Part shown: positions 1 through 4,553 of the stretch, piece by piece
Numbering within the stretch: the stretch's first letter is position 1
How the letters are laid out: every line of letters starts with the position of its first letter
NCBI GenBank assembly: GCA_016866575.1
Contig: VGMA01000085.1
Span: forward strand, 1-6,631
Source of the DNA: Chlamydiota bacterium
GTDB taxonomy: Bacteria > Chlamydiota > Chlamydiia > Chlamydiales > VGMA01
Direction of reading: 5' to 3'
DNA length: 6,631 bases
Made by a program: the position numbers and the translations under genes
The notes under the pieces: model-generated
Databases searched by the model: none
What the model was told of the DNA's origin: nothing
Seen by the model: only the letters and a program-made list of their open reading frames with translations

Positions 1-33
1 CAATTTCCTGATGATTCATGCTTATACGACTAA
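1..33 (+). CDS. 3' end of a gene entering from the left edge
   Basis: The first 33 bases read in frame as QFPDDSCLYD followed by a TAA stop. The same ten residues end the reading frame at 2563-2697, where the stop is TAG instead. The only base difference between the two copies over 73 bp is this TAA/TAG change, which keeps termination intact and supports the reading frame as real. The rest of the gene lies outside the window, so its product cannot be named. It runs toward the minus-strand toxin-immunity pair and ends about 40 bp from the end of the immunity gene. Confidence 0.5.
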   Translation, partial: QFPDDSCLYD

Positions 34-73
34 GCCCGCAGTGGTGACGGAGCTCTTCCTGCTAAGCATCCTG
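1..73 (+). repeat. 73-bp direct repeat, left copy
   Basis: Positions 1-73 match 2665-2737 in the same orientation with a single mismatch (A33 versus G2697). The repeat contains the last ten codons and stop of a plus-strand reading frame plus 40 bp of downstream sequence. Identity ends abruptly at position 74, one base before the immunity-gene stop codon (75-77). The left end of the repeat is cut by the window edge, so its full length is unknown. The two copies bracket the toxin-immunity pair. Confidence 0.9.
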
Positions 74-74
74 C

Positions 75-317
75 TCATTCATCTTGTTGAATTAATCTCT
101 GCGAACGTTCATCAAACGTTGCTAGATTATCATCCTTGTATACACAGACAGTAATTTCTCTTTTATAATCATCATCAAGAATATGCTGGTGGTGGTGTTT
201 TTTGTTATCACCTATTATCTGTTCGAGCGCATATTTCAATTGCTGCGCTTCGTCAGGGGTAAGATAAAGAATAACTTTATCTATTTTTTTATCAGCATTC
301 AAATCGTAAATTCTCAT
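75..317 (-). CDS. Small acidic protein, probable immunity protein of the adjacent toxin
   Basis: This encodes 80 residues with ATG at 317 and TGA at 77-75. It begins eight bases after the stop of the large toxin-like gene on the same strand, and the only Shine-Dalgarno-like sequence (AGG) overlaps that stop, so the two are almost certainly co-transcribed and coupled. There is no signal peptide or membrane segment, so a cytoplasmic protein is expected. Visible features are an N-terminal MRIYDLN block, a probable helix LTPDEAQQLKYALEQII (residues 19-35), a His cluster HHHQH (41-45) and a charged C-terminal block ending FDERSQRLIQQDE. The size, acidity and position directly after a toxin tail are the usual hallmarks of an immunity gene. 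I recall similar small proteins next to RHS-type toxins but cannot name a family. Neutralisation of the toxin is inferred from context. Confidence 0.72.
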   Translation of the reverse strand: MRIYDLNADKKIDKVILYLTPDEAQQLKYALEQIIGDNKKHHHQHILDDDYKREITVCVYKDDNLATFDERSQRLIQQDE

Positions 318-325
318 AATTTTAC

Positions 326-2077
326 CTAATTATGTGGGACATCTATCGGATAAATTTGTCCAGAATCTTCCCACACACCGTTAAGTTTATATTCTATGTG
401 ACTATGTGGACTGTTATGAGGAGTTGGTCGATTAAAGTCAAATCTAACCCGTCTGAATCCATCCTTCGAAAGGAAGATTGGATCTCCAGCCTCGTTTCGA
501 ATCAATCTAGCCCCTTCTCCTAACCATTCTGAAATCCTTGATTCTAAGCGAACAATTTCCGCTATCTTCGCCCCTTCTTCCGCAGCAACGACGGTTTCAA
601 ATACAAGCGTTTTCTTTGTTGCCTGCAGACGCTTAGAAACTACTGCAAGTTCCTCAGCCATCTTCATTCCTCTAGAAGCTGCCTTCACTAATGCACCGGA
701 GAGAAAAATATCACTGCCATATTGTCCTAAAACGGCACCAGCGCGCCTTGCCTGATCATTAACAGAAAGATCGGACCACTCTTTGACTAATTGAGCAGCC
801 TCAGGTACCATGACTTCCGCTATCACCCCCCACTCTCCATTTCGCGCAAGTTCGCTGAGCTGACTGATAGCCTGTATCATTTGAGTTCCCGTATAGATCG
901 GATGACAGAGAAGATCAGAAGCAAAAAACGCTATATTTTTACCGGAATGATAGATTGCAGTAGGTAATTCCTTCATAAGGCCTATACTAAACTCCTCAAC
1001 GGGAAAAGACTGCGGCGATATCTCAAGCAGATATTCGTGATAATCTTCCAAAGCCTGTTCAAACTCATTTAACCCTAAACAAGCAATTCCTCTATCTAAA
1101 TACGCAATAGAATTGGAAGGTTCTATAGCAATGACTTTATCCAATTCATTTACCGCTTCTCGGTAACGTCCTTGAATAAGTGCATTTTCTCCTAACGCTT
1201 GATGTGCTTGGACGCTAAAGTTCGTCTCTTTAAGCTGTGTGTTATAAAAATAAGGATAACTTGTGTTAAACTGCTCATCAACTCGAAAATGATAAGGAAT
1301 TTCTTGCTTTCCTGACTGATTCAATATGTTATGAGCAAAGGCAGAACCAACCGCCCTACCTCTTTCTTCGAATGCTGGCTTTTCTACAGAAAGGAGCCCT
1401 TCTTCAATTATAGTCTTTTTCAAGGAGGACACTTGTTGATCAACATTAGTTTTAGAAATACTTGAACTAATCTTTGAGTCATTAGAATGGTTACCGCTAT
1501 TTGTTCCTACACCAGCGATTCCCGCTGCGACTGCTCCTGCTCCCACAGCACTGAGAGAACCAACAGTAACAACTGTTGCTGTTACTGCTACAACAATAAT
1601 AGCCGCAACAATTAACTCTTTCTTATGTTTTTTTACCGTCTTGACGATAGAATGGAAAAATTTTGATTTACAAGGAATTAGTGTAGCAGGCTTGTATACA
1701 GCAGATGGAATGAGCATATGTTGGTGCTTTCCTAACTCCGCAAACGATAGAAGATCCCCAAAAGACTCTTCTTCACCTCCTAATAATTCTTCAATATCTG
1801 TTTCTAATTGGCTTTCAAAGCTCTCATCTAATACACCTGTTCTGAGTAAAAAAGCAAGAAATTGGGCTATTTCTTCCATTTCTTCAGAAGTGCATTTTTT
1901 CTCGATCTCGCCTGATTCGATTTGTTCAAAGAGATACAAAAAGTCGTTATAGGAAAGTGGGGCCGATGGCACATTGTAGGGGAATAAAATCTTCGAGAAC
2001 GTATACTCAGAGTAAAGCGGAATTGATGGAACGGTAAAAAGGAGAAGAATATTCACCAATATATGGAATCTATGCAT
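326..2077 (-). CDS. Secreted TPR polymorphic-toxin-like protein
   Basis: This encodes 583 residues (ATG 2077, TAG 328-326). The order is: signal-peptide-like N-terminus (about 1-23, MHRFHILVNILLLF core); an acidic region (50-110); a Lys-rich stretch (147-153, KTVKKHK) leading into a Val/Ala/Gly-rich hydrophobic segment (154-190); a Ser/Asn-rich linker; two TPR motifs (about 290-321 and 322-355); a conserved-looking middle (about 365-490, including GQYGSDIFLSGALVKAASRG); and a C-terminal toxin-like domain (about 518-583) with RFDFNRP (545-551), clustered His554, His558 and His560, and the ending SGQIYPIDVPHN. The arrangement matches Parachlamydiaceae proteins that share the TPR and middle parts and vary in the tail. 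By family logic the tail is the effector or toxic activity, perhaps a nuclease given its histidines, but no catalytic class can be assigned. The start has no good Shine-Dalgarno, but the signal peptide supports it. The downstream partner at 75-317 is the likely antidote. Whether the target is a competitor or the host is open. Confidence 0.85.
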   Translation of the reverse strand: MHRFHILVNILLLFTVPSIPLYSEYTFSKILFPYNVPSAPLSYNDFLYLFEQIESGEIEKKCTSEEMEEIAQFLAFLLRTGVLDESFESQLETDIEELLGGEEESFGDLLSFAELGKHQHMLIPSAVYKPATLIPCKSKFFHSIVKTVKKHKKELIVAAIIVVAVTATVVTVGSLSAVGAGAVAAGIAGVGTNSGNHSNDSKISSSISKTNVDQQVSSLKKTIIEEGLLSVEKPAFEERGRAVGSAFAHNILNQSGKQEIPYHFRVDEQFNTSYPYFYNTQLKETNFSVQAHQALGENALIQGRYREAVNELDKVIAIEPSNSIAYLDRGIACLGLNEFEQALEDYHEYLLEISPQSFPVEEFSIGLMKELPTAIYHSGKNIAFFASDLLCHPIYTGTQMIQAISQLSELARNGEWGVIAEVMVPEAAQLVKEWSDLSVNDQARRAGAVLGQYGSDIFLSGALVKAASRGMKMAEELAVVSKRLQATKKTLVFETVVAAEEGAKIAEIVRLESRISEWLGEGARLIRNEAGDPIFLSKDGFRRVRFDFNRPTPHNSPHSHIEYKLNGVWEDSGQIYPIDVPHN

Positions 2078-2110
2078 GTCAAATTTAATTAAGAACTTGT
2101 AAAGAGGCTC

Positions 2111-2139
2111 ATCCTAAGAAATTTACTATTTTCAAGCAA
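2111..2139 (-). promoter_or_regulatory. Possible promoter of the toxin-immunity operon
   Basis: On the minus strand TTGCTT (2139-2134) and TAGGAT (2116-2111) are separated by 17 bases and lie about 35-60 bp upstream of the ATG at 2077. The spacing is ideal, but both boxes match the consensus poorly, and chance occurrence in AT-rich DNA is likely. Confidence 0.22.
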
Positions 2140-2294
2140 CTATGTTTATCCTGACTTCCTCTGATTTCATCTCGCTTAGTGCGTAAAATTTGCGTAATTT
2201 CAGTAATTTTTGGGAATTTTTTCAGGGTTTTTATCTCGATGAACACCAATATGGTAAAGGCTTTGAATCAACTTTAAAAACAATACACTTTAGA

Positions 2295-2319
2295 CAGTGT
2301 TCGATTCTCTCCACCTCCA
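2295..2319 (+). other. tRNA/tmRNA-like 3' end (T arm plus acceptor strand)
   Basis: The bases read as a degraded T stem (CAGTG, 2295-2299), a perfect T loop TTCGATT (2300-2306), the 3' T-stem strand CTCTC, a seven-base acceptor strand CACCTCC (2312-2318) and a discriminator A (2319). Only three of five T-stem pairs form, and the next bases are ACG rather than CCA. CACCTCC would fit a 5' end GGAGGTG or GGGGGTG, as in some tRNA-Ser or tmRNA genes. No matching 5' half is upstream, so this is at most a 3' fragment, of the kind left by integration into such a gene. Confidence 0.42.
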
Positions 2320-2336
2320 ACGACAAAAGGCTTCAG
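2307..2336 (+). repeat. 30-bp direct repeat, copy 1 (RNA 3' end and start of terminator)
   Basis: This 30-bp stretch aligns without gaps to 4218-4247 with 25 identities. It spans the last bases of the T stem, the acceptor-like CCTCCA and the left arm of the terminator stem. The copies are in the same orientation, 1911 bp apart. They bracket the broken frames, the two-helix protein and the acetyltransferase. Confidence 0.6.
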
Positions 2337-2356
2337 TTTCGCAACTGGAGCCTTTT
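2325..2356 (+). terminator. Intrinsic terminator hairpin after the RNA-like 3' end
   Basis: A 14-bp stem (2325-2338 with 2343-2356) closes on a TCGC loop, with one G-T pair and A-rich and T-rich flanks typical of a bidirectional rho-independent terminator. It starts six bases after the discriminator-like A2319, as expected for the end of a stable RNA gene. It could also stop transcription heading toward the toxin gene. Confidence 0.75.
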
Positions 2357-2562
2357 CATTTCAATAAGATACACAAAAACTCCACACGCAAAAATTACTT
2401 ACCTGCTTCTATTTACGCAATTTTACGCACTAGACGAGACAAAAGCTGCGTAAAAAACTTATCTTTTCAAATCTTACGATATGACATTCTAATATCTGTA
2501 ATAGTCGTGACATAAAGACAAATTGTTACCATTTTGACTCCTATAACTGTTTCAAAATATGA

Positions 2563-2697
2563 CATCTTTTCCTTAAACTCGTAAAAGGTGGGGAAGCTGC
2601 TCAACTTGATAGAGGCGAAAAAGAAGGTCGTAGCGCTGCCGAAGTTCACGGTATTCCGAATATACAATTTCCTGATGATTCATGCTTATACGACTAG
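2563..2697 (+). pseudogene. Headless C-terminal fragment ending in the direct repeat
   Basis: Between a TGA at 2560-2562 and a TAG at 2695-2697 there is an open frame of 44 codons with no start codon. It includes VKGGEAAQLDRGEKEGRS (residues 7-24) and ends GIPNIQFPDDSCLYD. The last ten residues are identical to those ending the gene at the left edge. The composition is protein-like (charged, Gly-rich, few rare runs), so this looks like the tail of a duplicated gene whose front has been lost. The family is not recognised. Given the adjacent polymorphic-toxin locus it may be a displaced toxin or immunity tail. Confidence 0.5.
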
Positions 2698-2737
2698 GCC
2701 CGCAGTGGTGACGGAGCTCTTCCTGCTAAGCATCCTG
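2665..2737 (+). repeat. 73-bp direct repeat, right copy
   Basis: This copy matches 1-73 at 72 of 73 positions. After 2737 the sequence departs completely from the left copy. Because the left copy is cut by the window edge, identity may extend further back through the fragment at 2563. Together the copies enclose about 2.6 kb that contains the complete toxin-immunity pair and the RNA-3'-end region. Confidence 0.9.
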
Positions 2738-2821
2738 AAAAGTAATTCAATAGGTTTTCCAATTCTTTCCTCTGATTTGAAACCTCCTTTTAGCTGGTAT
2801 TTTGTGTTGAATTGAAGCTAG

Positions 2822-2950
2822 GATGAATATGAAAATGGCCAAAATTCTCGAATAACTTTTATAGGAGCTGTCCTGAGAGGGCCGCGTCCGGCCTTTGGCC
2901 AAAAGAGCGCATATGGCGCTCGTGCAATCGAACATGCACGCGGCCACTAA
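2822..2950 (+). pseudogene. Headless C-terminal fragment, GC-rich, with nested palindromes
   Basis: After a TAG at 2819-2821 a 42-codon frame runs to TAA at 2948-2950 with no start codon. It reads as an ordinary polypeptide, including ITFIGAVLRGPRPAFG (residues 11-26) and ending YGARAIEHARGH. The second half is clearly richer in G and C than the surroundings, suggesting an outside source. The product is not recognised; a leftover toxin tail is plausible. The same bases can also fold: an outer 6-bp stem (2880-2885 with 2940-2945) encloses stems 2890-2893/2897-2900, 2905-2910/2916-2921 and 2922-2926/2935-2939, so a structural role for the DNA or RNA is an alternative. Confidence 0.4.
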
Positions 2951-3116
2951 GCCTTGTAAGCCAAGTACAAATGTAGAATGTTGCTCTTGTTCGCTCCTAC
3001 TCGATCAGCACTTTTCTCTTTTACAGCTTAATGGGTACTGGCCTGAAGAGAGGCAAACGAGCTCCGGTCTAGATTTTAAAATTTTAGTATGTTAAATTTT
3101 AAAAAATCGGATATAT
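2951..3116. other. Unassigned spacer, no supported gene
   Basis: No start codon with a ribosome-binding site and no recognisable protein motif was found here on either strand. One plus-strand frame stays open through to a TAA at 3093-3095 and is mildly protein-like near its end (LQLNGYWPEERQ), so it may be another gene remnant. The last 50 bases are very AT-rich and could hold a promoter for the small ORF at 3117. Confidence 0.3.
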
Positions 3117-3227
3117 ATGTACAGATTGTTTTTATTTTTCTTAAGCTTGCATTTCACTTTTCTTTTTGGCTTTGAATCAGTTTCGCATGAAATTCCTATG
3201 AGTCAAATTATTAACTGTTTTAAATAA
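3117..3227 (+). pseudogene. Signal-peptide stub of a broken secreted-protein gene
   Basis: An ATG at 3117 opens 36 codons (TAA 3225-3227). The product starts MYRLFLFFLSLHFTFLFGF, a textbook short basic start and hydrophobic core, followed by ESVSHEIPMSQ, so it looks like a signal peptide plus the first few mature residues. A second frame of different phase (3224-3379) opens at once. The simplest reading is one secreted-protein gene that has suffered a frameshift or internal deletion. It could instead be a genuine small exported peptide; no clear Shine-Dalgarno precedes it. Confidence 0.4.
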
Positions 3228-3379
3228 TTCGAACCGCTGGAATAAAAGCAATTGAGTTGGGAATCGGATTAGCAGGCATTGAATATTTAGGTGATTGTAT
3301 CCAATATTTAATGAACAAAGGAATCATTGAAGATAAAGATAAAAAAAGGCTGGAAGAGGCTATTAGAGGGATGCGTTAA
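3224..3379 (+). pseudogene. C-terminal remnant coupled to the downstream membrane-protein gene
   Basis: A frame of 51 codons, open after a TAA at 3221-3223, ends at TAA 3377-3379. It lacks a normal upstream start; only TTG or the internal ATG at 3311 could serve. The peptide has an amphipathic Gly/Ile segment (AIELGIGLAGIEYLG, residues 9-23) and a strongly charged tail (GIIEDKDKKRLEEAIRGMR). Its stop overlaps the ATG of the next gene (TAATG), the junction of an operon whose second gene is translated by coupling. It is probably the surviving end of the gene that began at 3117, now out of frame. No family is recognised. Confidence 0.42.
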
Positions 3380-3579
3380 TGGATGCTATTAGTTCGAGTT
3401 TGCTTATTGTTGGGTGCTTCTTAGGGGTATTGCTGTTCTTTTCTTACTTCATCTGTTTTTTCTTAACAGAATTCCAAGGGGCGAAGAAAAGGCAGTATCG
3501 TTATTTACTTGCTGTTCTACTCTTAACCACATTTTTTTTCGGTCTGCGTCTTTTGAGCCGTTTCTACGATTGGCTGTAG
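3379..3579 (+). CDS. Small two-helix membrane protein
   Basis: This encodes 66 residues with ATG at 3379 and TAG at 3577-3579. A good Shine-Dalgarno (GAGGG, ending eight bases before the ATG) supports the start, and the start overlaps the stop of the preceding frame. Two hydrophobic helices are evident, about 7-30 (ISSSLLIVGCFLGVLLFF and on) and 41-58, joined by a short basic loop EFQGAKKRQYR. The positive-inside rule puts that loop in the cytoplasm. No catalytic motif is visible and no family is recognised. In a toxin locus a small membrane protein following a secreted-protein gene may be an immunity protein against a membrane-acting or periplasmic toxin, but this is only inferred from position. 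Its upstream partner appears broken, so it may now be an orphan. Confidence 0.6.
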   Translation: MDAISSSLLIVGCFLGVLLFFSYFICFFLTEFQGAKKRQYRYLLAVLLLTTFFFGLRLLSRFYDWL

Positions 3580-3631
3580 CCATGTGTCGGTGAGGGTCGT
3601 CAGGCCAACCGATGAGAGTCTCATAACGTTC

Positions 3632-4090
3632 TCATAGGTACATTTTCATTCCTTCATGAGTAGATTTAAACCCAAGCTTTTCATAAAACCTCTTGGCATC
3701 TACCCGTTCTTTATTCGTTGTTAATTGAATTATCTTGCATCCCTCTTTTCGAGCTAACCATAGTGCTTGATTGATCATCCACTCTCCAACACCTTGTCCT
3801 CGGTAAGAAGATGCAACACGAACCGCCTCAACATTCATTCGTAATCCTCCCTGAAAAGTAAGCGAAGGCATAAGTGTTAAGTGGCATGTACCCACGATTA
3901 TATCTCTTGAGTCTACGACCATCAAAAACTGATTTGGATCACCATCAATTCTTATAAAAGCGTCTAGATAATTGGATGGAATCGTTTCAGACCGTGTTTC
4001 CCTCTGCTTTCCCAAATCGTCATCCGCTAACAGAAAAATGATATCCTCCAAATCGCTTTGCTTTGCTCTTCTAAAAATGAATGCTGTCAT
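3632..4090 (-). CDS. GNAT family N-acetyltransferase
   Basis: This encodes 152 residues, a normal length for a single-domain GNAT enzyme, which transfers an acetyl group from acetyl-CoA to an amine. The start is motif 1, FIFRRAKQSDLEDI (4-17). The acetyl-CoA pyrophosphate-binding loop is clear at 97-102, RGQGVG, in the context VRVASSYRGQGVGEWMI. The C-terminal motif AKRFYEKLGFKST (132-144) holds the usual Tyr of the family. The substrate cannot be told from sequence. An upstream in-frame TTG at 4111 would add seven residues, but the promoter at 4126-4154 would leave it almost no leader, so ATG 4090 is preferred. The gene is intact, has its own promoter, and stands alone between two plus-strand units, so it may be a passenger of the rearranged region. 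Confidence 0.9.
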   Translation of the reverse strand: MTAFIFRRAKQSDLEDIIFLLADDDLGKQRETRSETIPSNYLDAFIRIDGDPNQFLMVVDSRDIIVGTCHLTLMPSLTFQGGLRMNVEAVRVASSYRGQGVGEWMINQALWLARKEGCKIIQLTTNKERVDAKRFYEKLGFKSTHEGMKMYL

Positions 4091-4125
4091 GCCCTGCCCC
4101 GATTTAATCAACCCTATCCATTTTT

Positions 4126-4154
4126 ATTACAGTCGATTGTTGTAGTGATGTCAA
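4126..4154 (-). promoter_or_regulatory. Sigma-70-type promoter of the acetyltransferase gene
   Basis: On the minus strand a perfect TTGACA (4154-4149) and TGTAAT (4131-4126, five of six to consensus) are separated by exactly 17 bases. Transcription would start near 4119-4115, giving a leader of roughly 25-30 bases to the ATG at 4090. This supports that start over the upstream TTG. Confidence 0.7.
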
Positions 4155-4217
4155 TAATACCTTTAATATTTGCACTTTTTCTTTAGTCAAGCCCCAATCA
4201 AAAGTTTTGCATGTGCC

Positions 4218-4247
4218 TTTCCTCCTCCAACAACAAAAGGCTCCGGT
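4218..4247 (+). repeat. 30-bp direct repeat, copy 2 (diverged RNA 3' end)
   Basis: It matches 2307-2336 at 25 of 30 positions, including CCTCCAAC and ACAAAAGGCT. Unlike copy 1 it has no recognisable T loop upstream, so it retains only the acceptor-like end and the terminator. The difference in the acceptor strand is a single base (CTCCTCC against CACCTCC). Confidence 0.55.
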
Positions 4248-4266
4248 AGTTACCGGGGCCTTTTGT
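4235..4266 (+). terminator. Intrinsic terminator hairpin, second copy
   Basis: A stem of up to 15 bp (4235-4249 with 4252-4266, one G-T pair) is followed by a T-rich run (TTTTGTTTTT). No complete plus-strand gene ends just before it: the nearest ended at 3579, and the acetyltransferase runs the other way. It therefore looks like a terminator displaced from an RNA gene, or one shielding the ADP-ribosyltransferase-like gene from read-through. Its outer stem equals that of the hairpin at 2325-2356, while the inner stem has changed on both sides so that pairing is kept. Confidence 0.8.
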
Positions 4267-4499
4267 TTTTAAAATATACAACGCAAAACCTATGCTAAAA
4301 TTTAGCTTTATAGAAACCATTATGCAGCATATAAGCGCTAAACGACCAAAAATCATCTTATTTAATTAATTTTAATATAGTTAACAATTAATTTAAAAGT
4401 TCAAAATTAACACTAGTTAATGCTAATATATATATATATATATATATAATAAAATTATCTAAAAAATTATGATATATAGTATTTTAAATTCCTACGAAT
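4267..4499. other. AT-rich leader region of the ADP-ribosyltransferase-like gene
   Basis: About 230 bp with no gene and very low G+C. It contains many TTAA/ATTAATT motifs, a GTTAAC palindrome at 4380-4385 and the (AT)n tract. Such DNA is typical of promoter regions of horizontally acquired genes, and the promoter of the gene at 4525 presumably lies here. No single -35/-10 pair stands out. Confidence 0.45.
4426..4448. repeat. (AT)11 dinucleotide tract ending in TATAAT
   Basis: Twenty-three bases of perfect alternating A and T run from 4426 to 4448 and merge into a perfect -10-like TATAAT at 4445-4450. The tract lies about 75 bp upstream of the TTG at 4525. Slippage during replication could change its length and so the spacing of promoter elements. 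No convincing -35 box was found at a fitting distance. Confidence 0.7.
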
Positions 4500-4553
4500 A
4501 TGAAGATAAAAATTTATTTACTTCTTGTTGCGATCTGTTATCCCAACCCTTAA
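4500..4553 (+). other. 17-codon signal-peptide-like ORF overlapping the start of the ADP-ribosyltransferase-like gene
   Basis: An ATG at 4500 opens MKIKIYLLLVAICYPNP and stops at TAA 4551-4553. The peptide resembles a signal-peptide start (Lys residues, then a hydrophobic run). It overlaps the first nine codons of the ADP-ribosyltransferase-like frame in another phase. It may be a chance ORF, a leader peptide, or the true beginning of the gene displaced by a frameshift. Confidence 0.3.

Larger units (their letters stand above)
2177..2432. repeat. Imperfect inverted repeat built on GCGTAA, flanking an RNA-gene 3' end
   Basis: The left arm at 2177-2197 (TAGTGCGTAAAATTTGCGTAA) is the reverse complement of 2413-2432 apart from a one-base gap. 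A second block, AGTAATTTTTG at 2202-2212, is the exact reverse complement of 2389-2399. Two blocks in matching order give an extended inverted repeat with unequal spacing. Another GCGTAAA lies at 2448-2454. Repeated short motifs placed symmetrically around an RNA-gene 3' end resemble the binding sites of a tyrosine recombinase or its accessory factors, but no integrase gene is present in the window. Confidence 0.6.

Noticed and set aside
332..523. 63-codon plus-strand frame
   Set aside because: It lies antisense to the toxin-like C-terminal domain and has no motif; it is a shadow of the real gene.
1641..1952. 103-codon plus-strand frame
   Set aside because: It is antisense to the N-terminal part of the TPR protein; the Ser/Pro-rich product is an artefact of the acidic sequence on the other strand.
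2190..2515. Overlapping plus-strand frames of 87 and 72 codons
   Set aside because: They run through the inverted repeats, the T-loop-like sequence and the terminator stem, with low-complexity products and no ribosome-binding site.
2588..2815. 75-codon plus-strand frame with an ATG
   Set aside because: It crosses the 73-bp repeat in a different phase from the frame that ends with the conserved ten residues and stop; the TAA/TAG change supports the other phase.
2880..2945. A tRNA gene, because of the cloverleaf-like pairing
   Set aside because: It lacks a TTCRA T loop, the invariant D-loop GG and a 3' CCA or discriminator context, and the arm spacing is wrong.
2467..2947. Minus-strand frames of 66 codons each (2467-2667 and 2747-2947)
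   Set aside because: They are antisense to the protein-like plus-strand tails, with unlikely composition and no initiation signal.
4091..4111. TTG at 4111 as the acetyltransferase start
   Set aside because: The promoter at 4126-4154 would leave almost no leader, and the ATG at 4090 begins exactly at the normal GNAT N-terminus.
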